Origin: Zasmidium citrigriseum
Lineage: Eukaryota; Ascomycota; Dothideomycetes; Mycosphaerellales; Mycosphaerellaceae
DNA length: 64,000 nucleotides
Assembly: GCA_002786025.1 (NCBI GenBank)
Contig: NHNW01000001.1
Coordinates: 744,001 to 808,000 of the forward strand
Reading direction: 5' to 3'
Positions 35,416 through 44,833 of the stretch are shown one piece after another. The notes beneath the pieces were generated by a model. It was not told the origin of the DNA, ran no database searches, and worked only from the letters and a program-made list of their open reading frames with translations. Positions within the stretch are counted from its first letter, which is position 1, and each line of letters starts with the position of its first letter. The translations under genes and the position numbers were made by a program.

Positions 35416-36232
35416 TCAAGGGGGTCTCAACATGGTCCGAACTCGATCGATTCTCTTCTGAGCAGCTTCCAATCTATCCAGCCTCCTCTTTCTCTCCACC
35501 TCTCTCTGCTCCACGGCTAGCAACTTCTGTTTCAACCGTTCATTCTCTTTCTTCATAGCTTCGGAGACACTACCACCAGACTTCTCCAACTCCTTAATCT
35601 TCTCCTTGAGAGCGGCGTTGTCCTTCCGCTCTGCAGCAACCATATCGTTCGCCTGCTGGAAAAGTGTAGCGCTCAGCTCCTCAATCTCGGCGTTCACCGC
35701 CTTCACTTTCCTCTCAGCTTCTACCCTAGCTGCGCGCTCTTTGGCCAAGTTGGCTTCTAGCTCTTGCTCACGTGCGGAGGAATCATTCGTGGGGGTTGGA
35801 GCGAGGGAGGGCTTGCGCATGAAACTCCCGAACCTTGAAAGTCCTACAGGACGTTCGGGTTGCGGCGCAGGCTGTTCTTGCTCGGCGGCGGCGGCGGCGG
35901 CGGCATCGTGACGCTGTTGCTGCTCTCGGAGCTGGGTCTGAAGGACACGGATCTCGTTCTCGTAGTCGGCAAAGCGTTGCGCTGTAAAATTGTTGTCAGT
36001 ATCCAGTGCTCCCCTGCCCTAGTGGTCCAGCACTTCACCGCCTAGCATGGGCGCGCAAAGGGATACACCAGATGCACGTACAAGCAGCGGTAGCCTTCTC
36101 GGCGAGGTGATTGTTCTCTTCCTCCAGCTCCCGGATCCTCAGCCTCGTAGCCTCGTCCTTGCCCACATCCAGCGCTGAATCGTGTGCGTTGTGCCGGCGC
36201 GTGGCCCCATTCGGAAGGCCATTATATGCCAT
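35416..36232 (-). CDS. Sec2-type Rab guanine-nucleotide exchange factor, short form
   Basis: Exon 1 36232-36082 and exon 2 35981-35416 around a 100 nt intron (gtacgt...ttacag); 238 residues. Almost the whole protein is coiled coil. The N-terminal half has RLRIRELEEENNHLAEKA and FADYENEIRVLQTQLREQQQR; an Ala/Gln/Pro linker follows; residues about 130-215 carry the Sec2 signature (VNAEIEELSATLFQQANDMVAAERKDNAALKEKIKELEK). In yeast this coiled coil is the GEF for Sec4 on secretory vesicles, so a role in exocytosis and polarised growth is inferred. The protein is much shorter than yeast Sec2 (759 residues): it has the catalytic coil but no C-terminal localisation region. Confidence 0.85.
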
Positions 36233-38220
36233 GAGCGGTGCAGCGCGAAAATGGTGAGGCGAAAGGCGACATGGGCGCCGTTGTACAAGTCACAGCAGCG
36301 GCCCACGACTCCACGGCGGCTGCGGCGGGACTCGAGAATATTTGGTATAAGATTCCTGGAGAGGTTGGAGGCTCTCGGATTGCTTGCAGATGCGGCTCCT
36401 GCCCGCTCCCGGCTTCAAGCGTGCCGCCAACGCTAACGGAACGTTTTGTGCCTCGCTCGCCATGCACGTGTCGTGGCTTGCGTGATGTGCATAACTCTCT
36501 CATCACACGCGGCTGACAACCGTGAGGCGCATTCAAACTTTGCCAGGCGTCACGAGGCCGAGAAATAATGTCACCGGTTCAGCATCCTATGTGAGACTGG
36601 TCTGGAGGAGTCTGACGGAACAGAACGCAGCTACGGTCGAAGCTATGGCTTGTCAAGCGTGGAAAAGCCGTCTAACAATGATGGAATATCTCCCACAATC
36701 GAGACTCACAACAGTCAATGGAACAGGTAGTAATTGCCGCAGTCATAGATGTCTCCTGGGAAACAATGCACCTGCCCAGATTCTTCGTTGCAAGCTCAAT
36801 CAAGAGAGCCGACGAGCGAAGTCGCTGCAGCTCCTAGCATCCAGAAGGATGTCTGTAGCCGAATGACGAGACGCACATACCTTCTTCCGCTCAAGCTGGG
36901 AGATCATCTCTCTCTCCAGAGAGGTGCCCAACTCCAAGCTCTTGAAGGGCTTGTTACGCTCTCAGTCCTTCGCGACAAAGTTGGGGATCTTGGTTTGCTA
37001 GAGATAGGTATCTTACACTTTGTTCGGGTCATCAACGATGTTCTCAGCAGAATTTCGCGACGACCTGTCTCACGTACAATGCTGGCGATCGCAGCCTTCG
37101 TGCCGAAGTAAAGTGGCGTTGTCGGAGGATAAAGGGCGTCGTAGGTAGAAGCCTTTTTACTCCAGACGCTCGTCGGTCAGCTCCAAACGGTTCTGGTCCA
37201 TCGCCCGTCGGCCAAACTTGGAGCAATTTGTAGCGATCGTATGACGAGCTCGCCAGCCGTCAACGAATGAAAGGCCACCCAAAGGAAAGAGAGAAACGAG
37301 GAAACTTTTTATCTTGTCCAGAAACGACAGGCGCAGCCCATCCGCATCAGCTAGCCCCGTTCTGATCTCTGATGTGGCAGTGGAGGCTCCTCGCCAGCGA
37401 GCCGAGCGTCCGAGCTTGATCCGGGGCAGCATGTTGGTGGTCGTCGTGCAGGTGTGCGGTCGGGCGATAGGGCCCATCTGCGCCTTCGGCATGCCGTTTA
37501 GCACCCGAGAATGTCGCGAGGCGACGAAGGCAGATAATCCGTGAGCGGCTGCGTGGTTTCAGGCGGCCTGGTCGTGCAATGATGTTATAAGGTGGATTGC
37601 GAGCAAGGATTCCAAGCAGCGGGAATCCAGAGTATGCGTTCAGATCGGCCGATCGACCAGGATGAGCTGTGGCGGGTGCGGCTTGAGGCCACGCGATTGG
37701 GCGCTTCCTTCTCCACAGTCGAGGGGCTCGCGCCGAGATGATGTCGAACGTCGAGCAAGCGGTCCTGGCTCCGGGCTCGAACAGTCGTGATTCTGAATCT
37801 GCGCGCTCTTTCGCGAATCCCATCGAGTGCTGTCATTGAAGCAAGGGGCCGCGTTTGACGCTTCCACAGAGCAAAAATTAGAAGGTGCCACTTACCTTCT
37901 TGCAGCGCGCCACATTCAGCACTCCGCTTCCCCTCGGAGCTTCTTGCGACGTTTGCCACTACACAATTCACAATCACCCACCTCGACTACAAGTCCAACT
38001 GTGCCTCAGGAAGCATCTTCGACATCCAGAATCACCCATCGCTCACGTCAGAGACCAGTCGCACGCGCGCACGAGGCTTTCAGGTCTCATACAGCGTGCT
38101 GCACCGCATCAGACCCGCACGGCAGAACCAAAATTTCGCAGCCTCCAGACTGTGTGAGCGTGCCCGGGAGTCGTCCGTCTCACCAGCAGTGCAGAAAGAG
38201 TAGCCGTCACAGTCATATCG
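36233..38220. other. Gene-poor interval, 2.0 kb
   Basis: Divergent region between the Sec2-like gene and the bZIP gene. Contains repeat copy A (36900-37030). Open frames such as 37347-37823 (minus) are Arg/Ala/Pro-rich and overlap others in several frames, so I do not call them. No tRNA recognised. Confidence 0.5.
36900..37030. repeat. Dispersed ~120 bp repeat, copy A
   Basis: The best-preserved of three copies by eye: GAGATCATCTCTCTC, ACTCCAAGCTCTTGAAGGGC, CGCGACAAAGTTGGGG, TTGCTAGAGATA, then CACTTTGTTCGGGTC. The TTGCTAGAGA segment is shared with copy C and the CTCTTGAAGGGC segment with copy B. Confidence 0.65.
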
Positions 38221-39412
38221 ATGGCCGGATACCAGTCAGATCGCGACGAGATGAGAGATCCCGCATTTGAGCCGCGCTCAGACTTCCACTTTGGCGACGG
38301 CGGCGACGACGAGTTCGCCAACATGCAGCGCAATCTCGACGCCATGAACAGTCTCAATGCCTCTAGGCAAGGCATCCACTCCATGAACGGCATAGAGTAA
38401 GTCGGGGATTGCCCACTGTTGTTACCGCATCTCCCGCTGACCGTTACCGTCACCCAGTGCCGATTTGTCCGACAACTTCAACCCAGCTTTTATGCATTCC
38501 ATGAATCCCATGGGTTCGTTCCTCTTTGAGAATGATGATTTGTCGCCCGATTCGTCTTCGTGGCCGAATGTTGGCCTGGATATGCAGACGCAGTCCATGC
38601 AATCAAACATGGCGAACAACCGCGGCATGACCGTAGCACATCAGTTCGGACAGATAACTCCGCCCGACGACGATGTTTCAAAGACGCTTGAAGCGCCTGC
38701 CCGTCCCAATCTCTCGGCGCCGGTAGCCCAGGCATCGAATGCTAAATCGGAGCGAGCTCGAAATGCCGCGAACCAGCGACACGCAAAAGCAAAGAAGGCC
38801 AGGAAGGACAGCGTACGGAACCCAGACAAGGCGGAGGACGACGAGGACGACGAGGTGGAGGATAAGCGGGAGAGGTATCGCGAGAAGAATCGACTTGCGG
38901 CGGCGAAGTGTCGTGCGAAGAAGAAGATGAACACAGAAGACCTAGAAGAGTCAGCTAGATCGGCCAGCGCTCGCAACTCTAGACTCAAGGCAGAGGAGCG
39001 GGAGCTTCGTGATCTGTTCTCTAGTTTGCGAGATCATGCGTTGGCCCATGACCCGACGCAAGGGTGCAATTGCCAGGCAATTCATGCATATAATATGCAC
39101 AAGGCCCAAGAGACGGCGAGGGCGACGATGGGCTTCGTACCAGGCTTTGTGCCATCGCCATCACCACGCACTGACTCGGCGTCGCCGAGCGCTGTAGGAG
39201 CAACGTCGAGGGCGCAGTCGTTCTCAGGCCGGACACCATCTCTCGCCAGCCCAATGGATCTGATGCCACCAACGCCACACTCGACGTATGGATATGGACC
39301 ATCAACGACGGGGATCGCTCAGCAGCCAACTCCATCCAATGGCGATGAGCCTGAAGACCTTCAGGAGTACGGTCGGGCAGCGTCTGAGGGTCGGCAAGGT
39401 TCTTCCAGATGA
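38221..39412 (+). CDS. bZIP transcription factor, ATF/CREB-like
   Basis: Exon 1 38221-38396 and exon 2 38458-39412 around a 61 nt intron (gtaagt...cccag); 376 residues. The first exon (MAGYQSDRDEMRDPAFEPRSD...) supplies the start that the second-exon frame lacks. An acidic Asp/Glu run precedes the basic region DKRERYREKNRLAAAKCRAKKK (about residues 193-214), which has the N-x2-AA-x2-CR bZIP core. The zipper follows and has weak heptads (LEESARSASARNSRLKAEERELRDLFSSLRDHAL), then a Cys-containing motif QGCNCQAIHAYN. The C-terminus is Ser/Pro/Thr-rich. A nuclear regulator binding CRE- or AP1-type sites is likely; subfamily is not certain. Confidence 0.87.
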
Positions 39413-41267
39413 CGGACGAGGAGCGATGGTATGACGGCGACTTGGTTTGCTGAGGAGTATGTTTACGAGTGATGATTTAACGACCAGTCGAGTATCAAGT
39501 CGAGTTCTGCAAGTCCAGGGTTGGTCTTGGCGGGATTTGAAGGCCTCTAGTTGTGTAGCATTAGAACGGCGTTCGGAATCGTGGCGGACGTCTGTTTCGT
39601 GCGGTATTGGGATCCAATGGAAATTGAAATGCGTGAAAAGACAATCACATCTCGACCGGTCTGTCAAAGCAGATGGAATAAACAGCTGAGCGGTGCATGC
39701 CTCGTATCGTCCAGGTAAGTAGCACAGCGCAGGCCATGAACGTCATGGTGACAATGTTGCTGTGGCAGACCCTTGTTGAGCGCTGGGGAAAGCCCTGGTC
39801 CAGTAAGAGAGCTTGGTGTAGCTGCGGTAGACGACGCCGTGTCCGCGCTGACAAGCTTCATTATCCACGCTGCACGATGATATTTCGTCAACATGCGATA
39901 ATGTTGATGCCAGCAAAAGTTCTCGAGCTGGAGTTCCTCAGGCCAGTGGTAGAGACTGCTCGTCGGTGGCTTTTGTTACTGTCGCTTGTGCGGAGATTCT
40001 TCCGGCTTCCAAGGGGATTTCGATATCGTGATGTGTCGCTGACCGGGTCGGGCGACTCTCTGCTAGGATTCGAATTGCAGATGTGCAGATAGCGACGGGG
40101 TATAGTAGCCATCGACGAGTGGAGTAGGCTAGGCTCTGTCTTGGGTCCAGGCTGTGGATGCGTTCCAGGTATGCTCGAGGATGGGCCTAGACCTGGCTTT
40201 CTTGGCTGAACAGTCGACATTATTTGTGAAGTCGATGTTGATGGCAATAATAATATCAAATCAATCATCGTTGTGTAGATTGTTGAAGGGTTCGAGTTGT
40301 TGTTGCGCTGGTAGTGTTGGTCGGTGCTGGTCGTGGCGTCGACCATGGACTTTGCGACCGTGAAGACCGTAGACGACGGCGCGCACACCCACAACCCCCA
40401 GAACGACTCGCGGTGTTCTTCATGTCGTCCAAATGTATCAAGAAGGACATCTTGAGGCTTGCTGGTCGGTTTGCAAGTCGATGTCGATGATTGTGGCGAT
40501 GTTGTCGATGGCGGTCGAGGAGAAGAAACGCCCACAAGGAAGGAAATGGAACGTTGGGCCAACTCGGCGCCACCTCTGCTGAGGTCATAGTGTCGTGAAG
40601 CCTTTGCACGTGACCAAGATCGCGGCGTCGACTGCCGCCTCCGAAGAAATTCAACGCCACCCCTTCCTGGCCTGCTTCATCGGCGATGTCACCAACCATC
40701 CCAACCTTCGTGCAAAAGCGTTCGACAGACGGGCTCTCACAAACAGGGAACGATTCGAGGCGACATGGAGGAAGTTTCGGTTGGAGATGCCGTGTAAAGT
40801 CGTCGAAGTTCTACATGATGAAGCGACAGAGCGATTGATGCTAATCATGAATCTCTCAGTGCCATCTCAACTCCACGCCTTCCGCGGACTTTGGGATTTC
40901 GGTCAACATCCTTAGAAACTTCTCATCTCGCAGAACGCGTGAGAATTTCCCACGATATGTATCGGCTCTTTACATCGCCAAAGTGAAGATGTGACACTTC
41001 TGAAAGCAAGTCTCCTGAGATCGACTTCTCGTAGAGAAGTGAAACCCTTTCAGGATCAAATCGCGATTGACCACCTGCTCAGCTCGAAGGCACCTGTCTA
41101 TCTGTTGTCGAATCGGTATATCGCCTGCCTACGGACGGTCAAGTCTATTGCCGTACGTGATTGCTACAGTCTTGGTGTTTTACGACAAAGGTTGTGGAGT
41201 GCTCGAGATCTCTTCTTAGTTTGACCGAATCGTAGAGAGTATGATTGCAGAAGTACGAAGCGGGGGC
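39413..41267. other. Gene-poor interval with doubtful ORFs
   Basis: About 1.9 kb. The longest frame (39888-40562, minus, 224 codons) is a Ser/Thr/Pro/Arg-rich translation overlapped by a 131-codon plus-strand frame. A 106-codon plus-strand frame (40595-40915, starting GTG) contains RFEATWRKFRLEMPCKVVEVLHDEATERLMLIM, which looks somewhat protein-like but has no ATG or recognised family. None is strong enough to call as a gene. Confidence 0.4.
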
Positions 41268-41513
41268 GCGTTGCTAAGAACAAGAAGTGACCTTTCAGCA
41301 AACACTATGTATAGCTGCGGTGTCGTGAGCCGCTGGACGTCTGGATGGCTGGATCGAGGAACCGGAGGAGGCTGCGTTGCTAAGAACAAGAAGCGGCCTT
41401 CCGGCAAACACTCTGCATAGCTGCACTGTCGTGGATGTCGAGGGCTGATGAGAGTGCGTTGCTAAGAACAAGAAGTGACCTTCCGGCAACACTCTGTATA
41501 GCTGCACTGTCGA
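41268..41513 (+). repeat. Three direct repeats of a ~60 bp unit
   Basis: Units at 41268-41328, 41374-41433 and 41456-41513 start GCGTTGCTAAGAACAAGAAG and end TAGCTGC(a/g)(c/g)TGTCG, separated by unrelated spacers of about 45 and 22 bp. They are nearly identical over most of their length. Confidence 0.9.
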
Positions 41514-41620
41514 CATATCTCACACAAAACGACACGGTTGATGGCGAGAAATATGCTTCAAGAGCGATGATGGGATGACCTGCGGAGTGGGGATGATTGT
41601 GGGATTCTGGGACGCGACTA

Positions 41621-41776
41621 AGGAAGGCACCACCCCTTCTCTCAAGTGTGCACACGATGGTGCACTGAGGAAGGCGCTACCCAGACGCTTCGCGCGAACT
41701 CGCATGTGAGACTGGGATGGGTGGTGCCTTCCTCGCGCGCTCTCCCATGTGCGCGGGCGATGGGTGGTGCCTTCCC
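41621..41776. repeat. Inverted and direct copies of GGGTGGTGCCTTCC
   Basis: The motif occurs in reverse orientation at about 41621-41635 and in forward orientation at 41719-41732 and 41761-41774. A degenerate reverse copy lies near 41669-41683 (AGGAAGGCGCTACCC). Intervening sequence is GC-rich with CGCGCG runs. It could form a hairpin of about 14 bp stem with an 83 nt loop. Confidence 0.7.
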
Positions 41777-41919
41777 AGCGATGAAGGGACACGCACGCGC
41801 GAGAGCGGCGATACTCTCACTCGTAAACCTGATCCTGGATCAAGCAGCACCGTCTTGCTGACCTGTTATTTCCTACCATCCTCCCCTTGCCTAAGATTCC
41901 TTCGACCAAGCTACTCCCA

Positions 41920-42531
41920 ATGCCTCGCACCTGTAACGTCAATGGCCTTCACACCGCCATCGCCAGCACCGAGCGCCAGGCAAAAGCTCTCCGCGCTCAA
42001 CAGCGTCGACAGGAGGATATTGCTGCTGCAGCAGCACGGGGACCTACAGCAAACAAGATCGCAAAGAAGCAGAGACGCAAGAATGCACGAGCTGAGAGAC
42101 GCGAGCAGACGGCGCCATACCACGCCGAGCAGATGGAGAAAGACGATGATATCGACGAAGCTGAAATCGTGGAAATGATGCAGGAGCTGGAGGATGCAGA
42201 GAGGGAGAAGCAAGAGCAGTTCGCTTTAGACGAGCAGGTGTACTTTGAGAGAGGAGCACACGCTGCGGACGCAGAAGAAGTACGACCGCAGACCTCCGAT
42301 CAAACACCGCGTCGACAGACCGATTCAACAGGAACCGAGCAACCATATATCACGGAAGACCATTGGTGGCCTACCTTACCAGCACTCGATTGCTTCGATC
42401 CCGACGATACATGGCTCAGCTTCCGCCCTCGCGAGCCGCAGAATCTCACAACTTTGAACTTCTATACAATAGGGATCAGGAGGAGCCCTTCAACTGAAGG
42501 GAGAAGTGAATCGAGGATAGGCTTAGACTAA
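41920..42531 (+). CDS. Orphan charged coiled-coil protein
   Basis: 203 residues from the ATG at 41920 (MPRTCNVNGLHTAIASTERQ). Residues about 15-60 are basic and Ala/Gln-rich (RQAKALRAQQRRQEDIAAAAARGP...KKQRRKNARAERREQ), residues 70-105 acidic coiled coil (DDDIDEAEIVEMMQELEDAEREKQEQFALDEQ). A Trp-rich segment ITEDHWWPTLPALDCFDPDDTWLSF follows. The last 20 residues are encoded by the first unit of a downstream minisatellite and are probably not ancestral. No known family recognised; possibly lineage-specific or a remnant of a larger gene. No introns seen. Confidence 0.45.
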   Translation: MPRTCNVNGLHTAIASTERQAKALRAQQRRQEDIAAAAARGPTANKIAKKQRRKNARAERREQTAPYHAEQMEKDDDIDEAEIVEMMQELEDAEREKQEQFALDEQVYFERGAHAADAEEVRPQTSDQTPRRQTDSTGTEQPYITEDHWWPTLPALDCFDPDDTWLSFRPREPQNLTTLNFYTIGIRRSPSTEGRSESRIGLD

Positions 42532-42700
42532 AGATAAAAGTGAAGGGAAGGAGGCCTTCAACTAAAGAGAGCAGTGAAGTCAGAGAAGCTTTGTTCTAAG
42601 GGGACAAATCAATTGGAGAAGGCATCAAAGTGAAGATACAACTAAATTGAATTGAGCCTTAATCAAAGAGACAAGTGAGTTGAAAAGGGGCTTCAAATAA
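42478..42700 (+). repeat. Degenerate ~34 bp tandem repeat
   Basis: Successive units resemble GGCCTTCAACTAAAGAGAnnAGTGAA: near 42482, 42519, 42550, 42585 and 42655, each diverged. Purine-rich on the plus strand. The array runs through the 3' end of the orphan gene at 41920-42531. Confidence 0.6.
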
Positions 42701-43299
42701 AAAGGATGCCGAAAGTCAGCGGCCATATCGTTCTGAAGACCATTGGTGACCCGGCTTAGTGGCAAATATCTTGAACAGGTTACGTATGTTTCGTCGATTT
42801 CTCTGGACAGCAAAGTCGCTCTATGGCGTTCAATGCCTCAATGTGGACTGATTCCTGTAGACCGAAATTGGAGATCGTGAGAACATCTTGGAGTTCAATT
42901 GAGAAGGCTAATTGGTGGCGCAAGCACGTCCACGAGGGACTGGTGGTAGTCACCCAAGTCTAGGACATAGGTCTTAGTGTCGTTGCCCAATGAGCAAGGC
43001 TAACGTTTGACTGACTAGCGCAATCTCCTCAAAATTGATGGACCATAGGCCAATCACGACTACAAAAGTGTCACGAGATACTGGGCGAAAGGTGAGACTT
43101 TTTTCCCATCAATTTATCCAAATCCTTGTCGATGAACTTCGAAGACCGATGACCCCATTTGCACGAAGGGCTGATTCAGCCACCAACATCCATCGTTTTG
43201 GCAAGATCTTGAGTAGGGATAACCTCTTCTGAGAAGTTGGTCAAACCAGCTTTGATTTCTGAGCTGTGCTTTGAAATGCCTCTCCTAACAAGCCCTCGT
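42701..43299. other. Intergenic, 600 bp
   Basis: AT-richer than the surroundings. Nothing recognised; it is the 3' flank of glyoxalase II. Confidence 0.4.
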
Positions 43300-44501
43300 C
43301 TACATCGAGTTCTTTGCCTCCCTCAGAGCTGCCATGACTTCCACGCGATCGGTCTTCTTCGTAAACTTCTGCACCTCGGGGTCATCCAACCGCATGAACA
43401 CGTTGAACTTCTTCTCGTCTCCGATCGTAAACTTTCCTTGCGTCTGTCGGTTCGAGTTCGCGAAAGCTTCGAGCTTCTTGATTGGGTCTGATTGAATGAC
43501 GGTGATACCAAACTTGACGTTGCCCTTAGTGTACTCGTGGCCGGGGAAGACCTTCGTGTCGTCAGGAAGTGATGCGAGGACCTTGTTCAATGCGGTATCC
43601 ATCTCCTCCGGTGTGCCTTCGAAGAATCGTCCGCAGCCTCATAGGAAGTCAGTAAGTCGCAAAAACGATGGCAAAGGTGATACTTGCCGCCAATGAACAG
43701 GGTGTCTCCTGTGAAGACCGCTCGGTCATCGCCATCCTCAAACAGGTAGCAAATGCTGTCTTGCGTATGGCACGGAGTATGGAGCGCCTTGACTTTGATG
43801 TTGCCAACATTGAATGTCTCGTTGTGGGCAGGAGTTTTGGTGACCTTGGAGCAGTCTTTGCCGCCTACGATTGGAACTGGGTATGTTTTGAGCTGAATTG
43901 AAATCAGCAAAGGACCAAGGCCAAAAATGATCGAAAGTCGTACCATTTCCACATTTCCACCGGCATGGTCGTGGTGACTTTCTCAAATCAGCATTGCAAT
44001 GTCACGGTTGGAAGAATTGAGGCTCACTGGTGGGTGTTGATGATGCTGTTCAGTTTAAGGCCGCCATCAACAGCCTTCTTCAACGGGGGCAGTACCCTAA
44101 TGGAGATAAGCCTTTAGTTTAGCATCTGATGCATACGAACATACTCAGGCGGGTTGGCAGGGTCGATGATGACTGCATCCTTCGTCTTGTCGTCTGAGAC
44201 CACTGCAAAGAAGGAATTGTCAGCAGGTCGAACCATGGCAAATAGCATAGGCCATAGCACTCACAATAGGCATAGTTATTGCCCTTGCCCTCCCCTATAA
44301 TGGAATTTAGCAATGACCAGCGTCCACCTTGATGGCCTCCTTACACATGGGGATGGATTCGATATGCATCTTGCGGGTGAGCGTTGGCTTCTTGATTGGA
44401 TCAGCTGAAATCCACCAAACGAAGAATGCAATGCCTACTGCAAACAGAGATGTTAAGATGGGTCGCTTGAGCGTCTGCCTTGCCGCAGTCACGAAGCTCA
44501 T
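43300..44501 (-). CDS. GLO2: Hydroxyacylglutathione hydrolase (glyoxalase II)
   Basis: Seven exons: 44501-44345, 44294-44265, 44202-44145, 44096-44028, 43977-43944, 43892-43688 and 43637-43300; 296 residues. Metal ligands of the metallo-beta-lactamase fold are assembled across introns: THHHHDHAGG (T-H-x-H-x-D-H), the HTPCHTQDS histidine, FTGDTLFIGGCGRFFEGT and PGHEYTKGN. It hydrolyses S-lactoylglutathione to lactate and glutathione. The fifth-to-last junction types are normal, but intron 6 (43687-43638) begins gcaagt, a GC-AG intron needed to make IGGCGRFFEGT. The N-terminus (MSFVTAARQTLKRPILTSLFAVGIAFFVWWISADP) adds about 45 residues before the enzyme core and looks like a mitochondrial or membrane-anchor signal. 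An internal ATG (MHIESIPMW) would give a cytosolic form. Confidence 0.93.
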
Positions 44502-44833
44502 TGATGGTTTGTGTTGTGTAATCACGAAGATGTTGACTTGTGGAGGCAAGAAGGCGCTTCAATGAGATGACGTCGAAGCTTCTCCACAAACCGGGCCACG
44601 CCTTCTCCATTTGGGCGCCTGCTTGAGTAAAACTTAATTGATTTTTAGGGGATCGATTAGTTGAGGAAAAGTCAGTCCTCCATCAACCTCTCGAAATAAT
44701 ATTGAAGGCCATTCAAGAGGTAGCATGGGGAGCTTTGGACATTCGATGGCGGGAATCGAAGACGCCATCTTTCTCTCATTTCATTATTCGAACCGTCAAC
44801 TATCAGGACTGCCTTCGGTGCTGTGCAAAACAC
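44502..44833. other. Intergenic, 332 bp
   Basis: 5' flank of glyoxalase II and 3' flank of acetoacetyl-CoA synthetase, both on the minus strand. Nothing else recognised. Confidence 0.4.

Noticed and set aside
37157..37823. Overlapping minus-strand open frames of 115-158 codons
   Set aside because: Arg/Ala/Pro-rich translations in several frames at once, no splice continuity, no recognisable domain.
39697..40562. Opposing 131- and 224-codon frames
   Set aside because: They overlap on opposite strands, composition is low complexity, and neither shows a family motif; mentioned only as doubtful in the interval entry.
44418..44451. Possible 34 nt intron (gtaggc...tttcag) in the glyoxalase II leader
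   Set aside because: Shorter than any plausible intron here, and read-through is open and gives a coherent hydrophobic segment.
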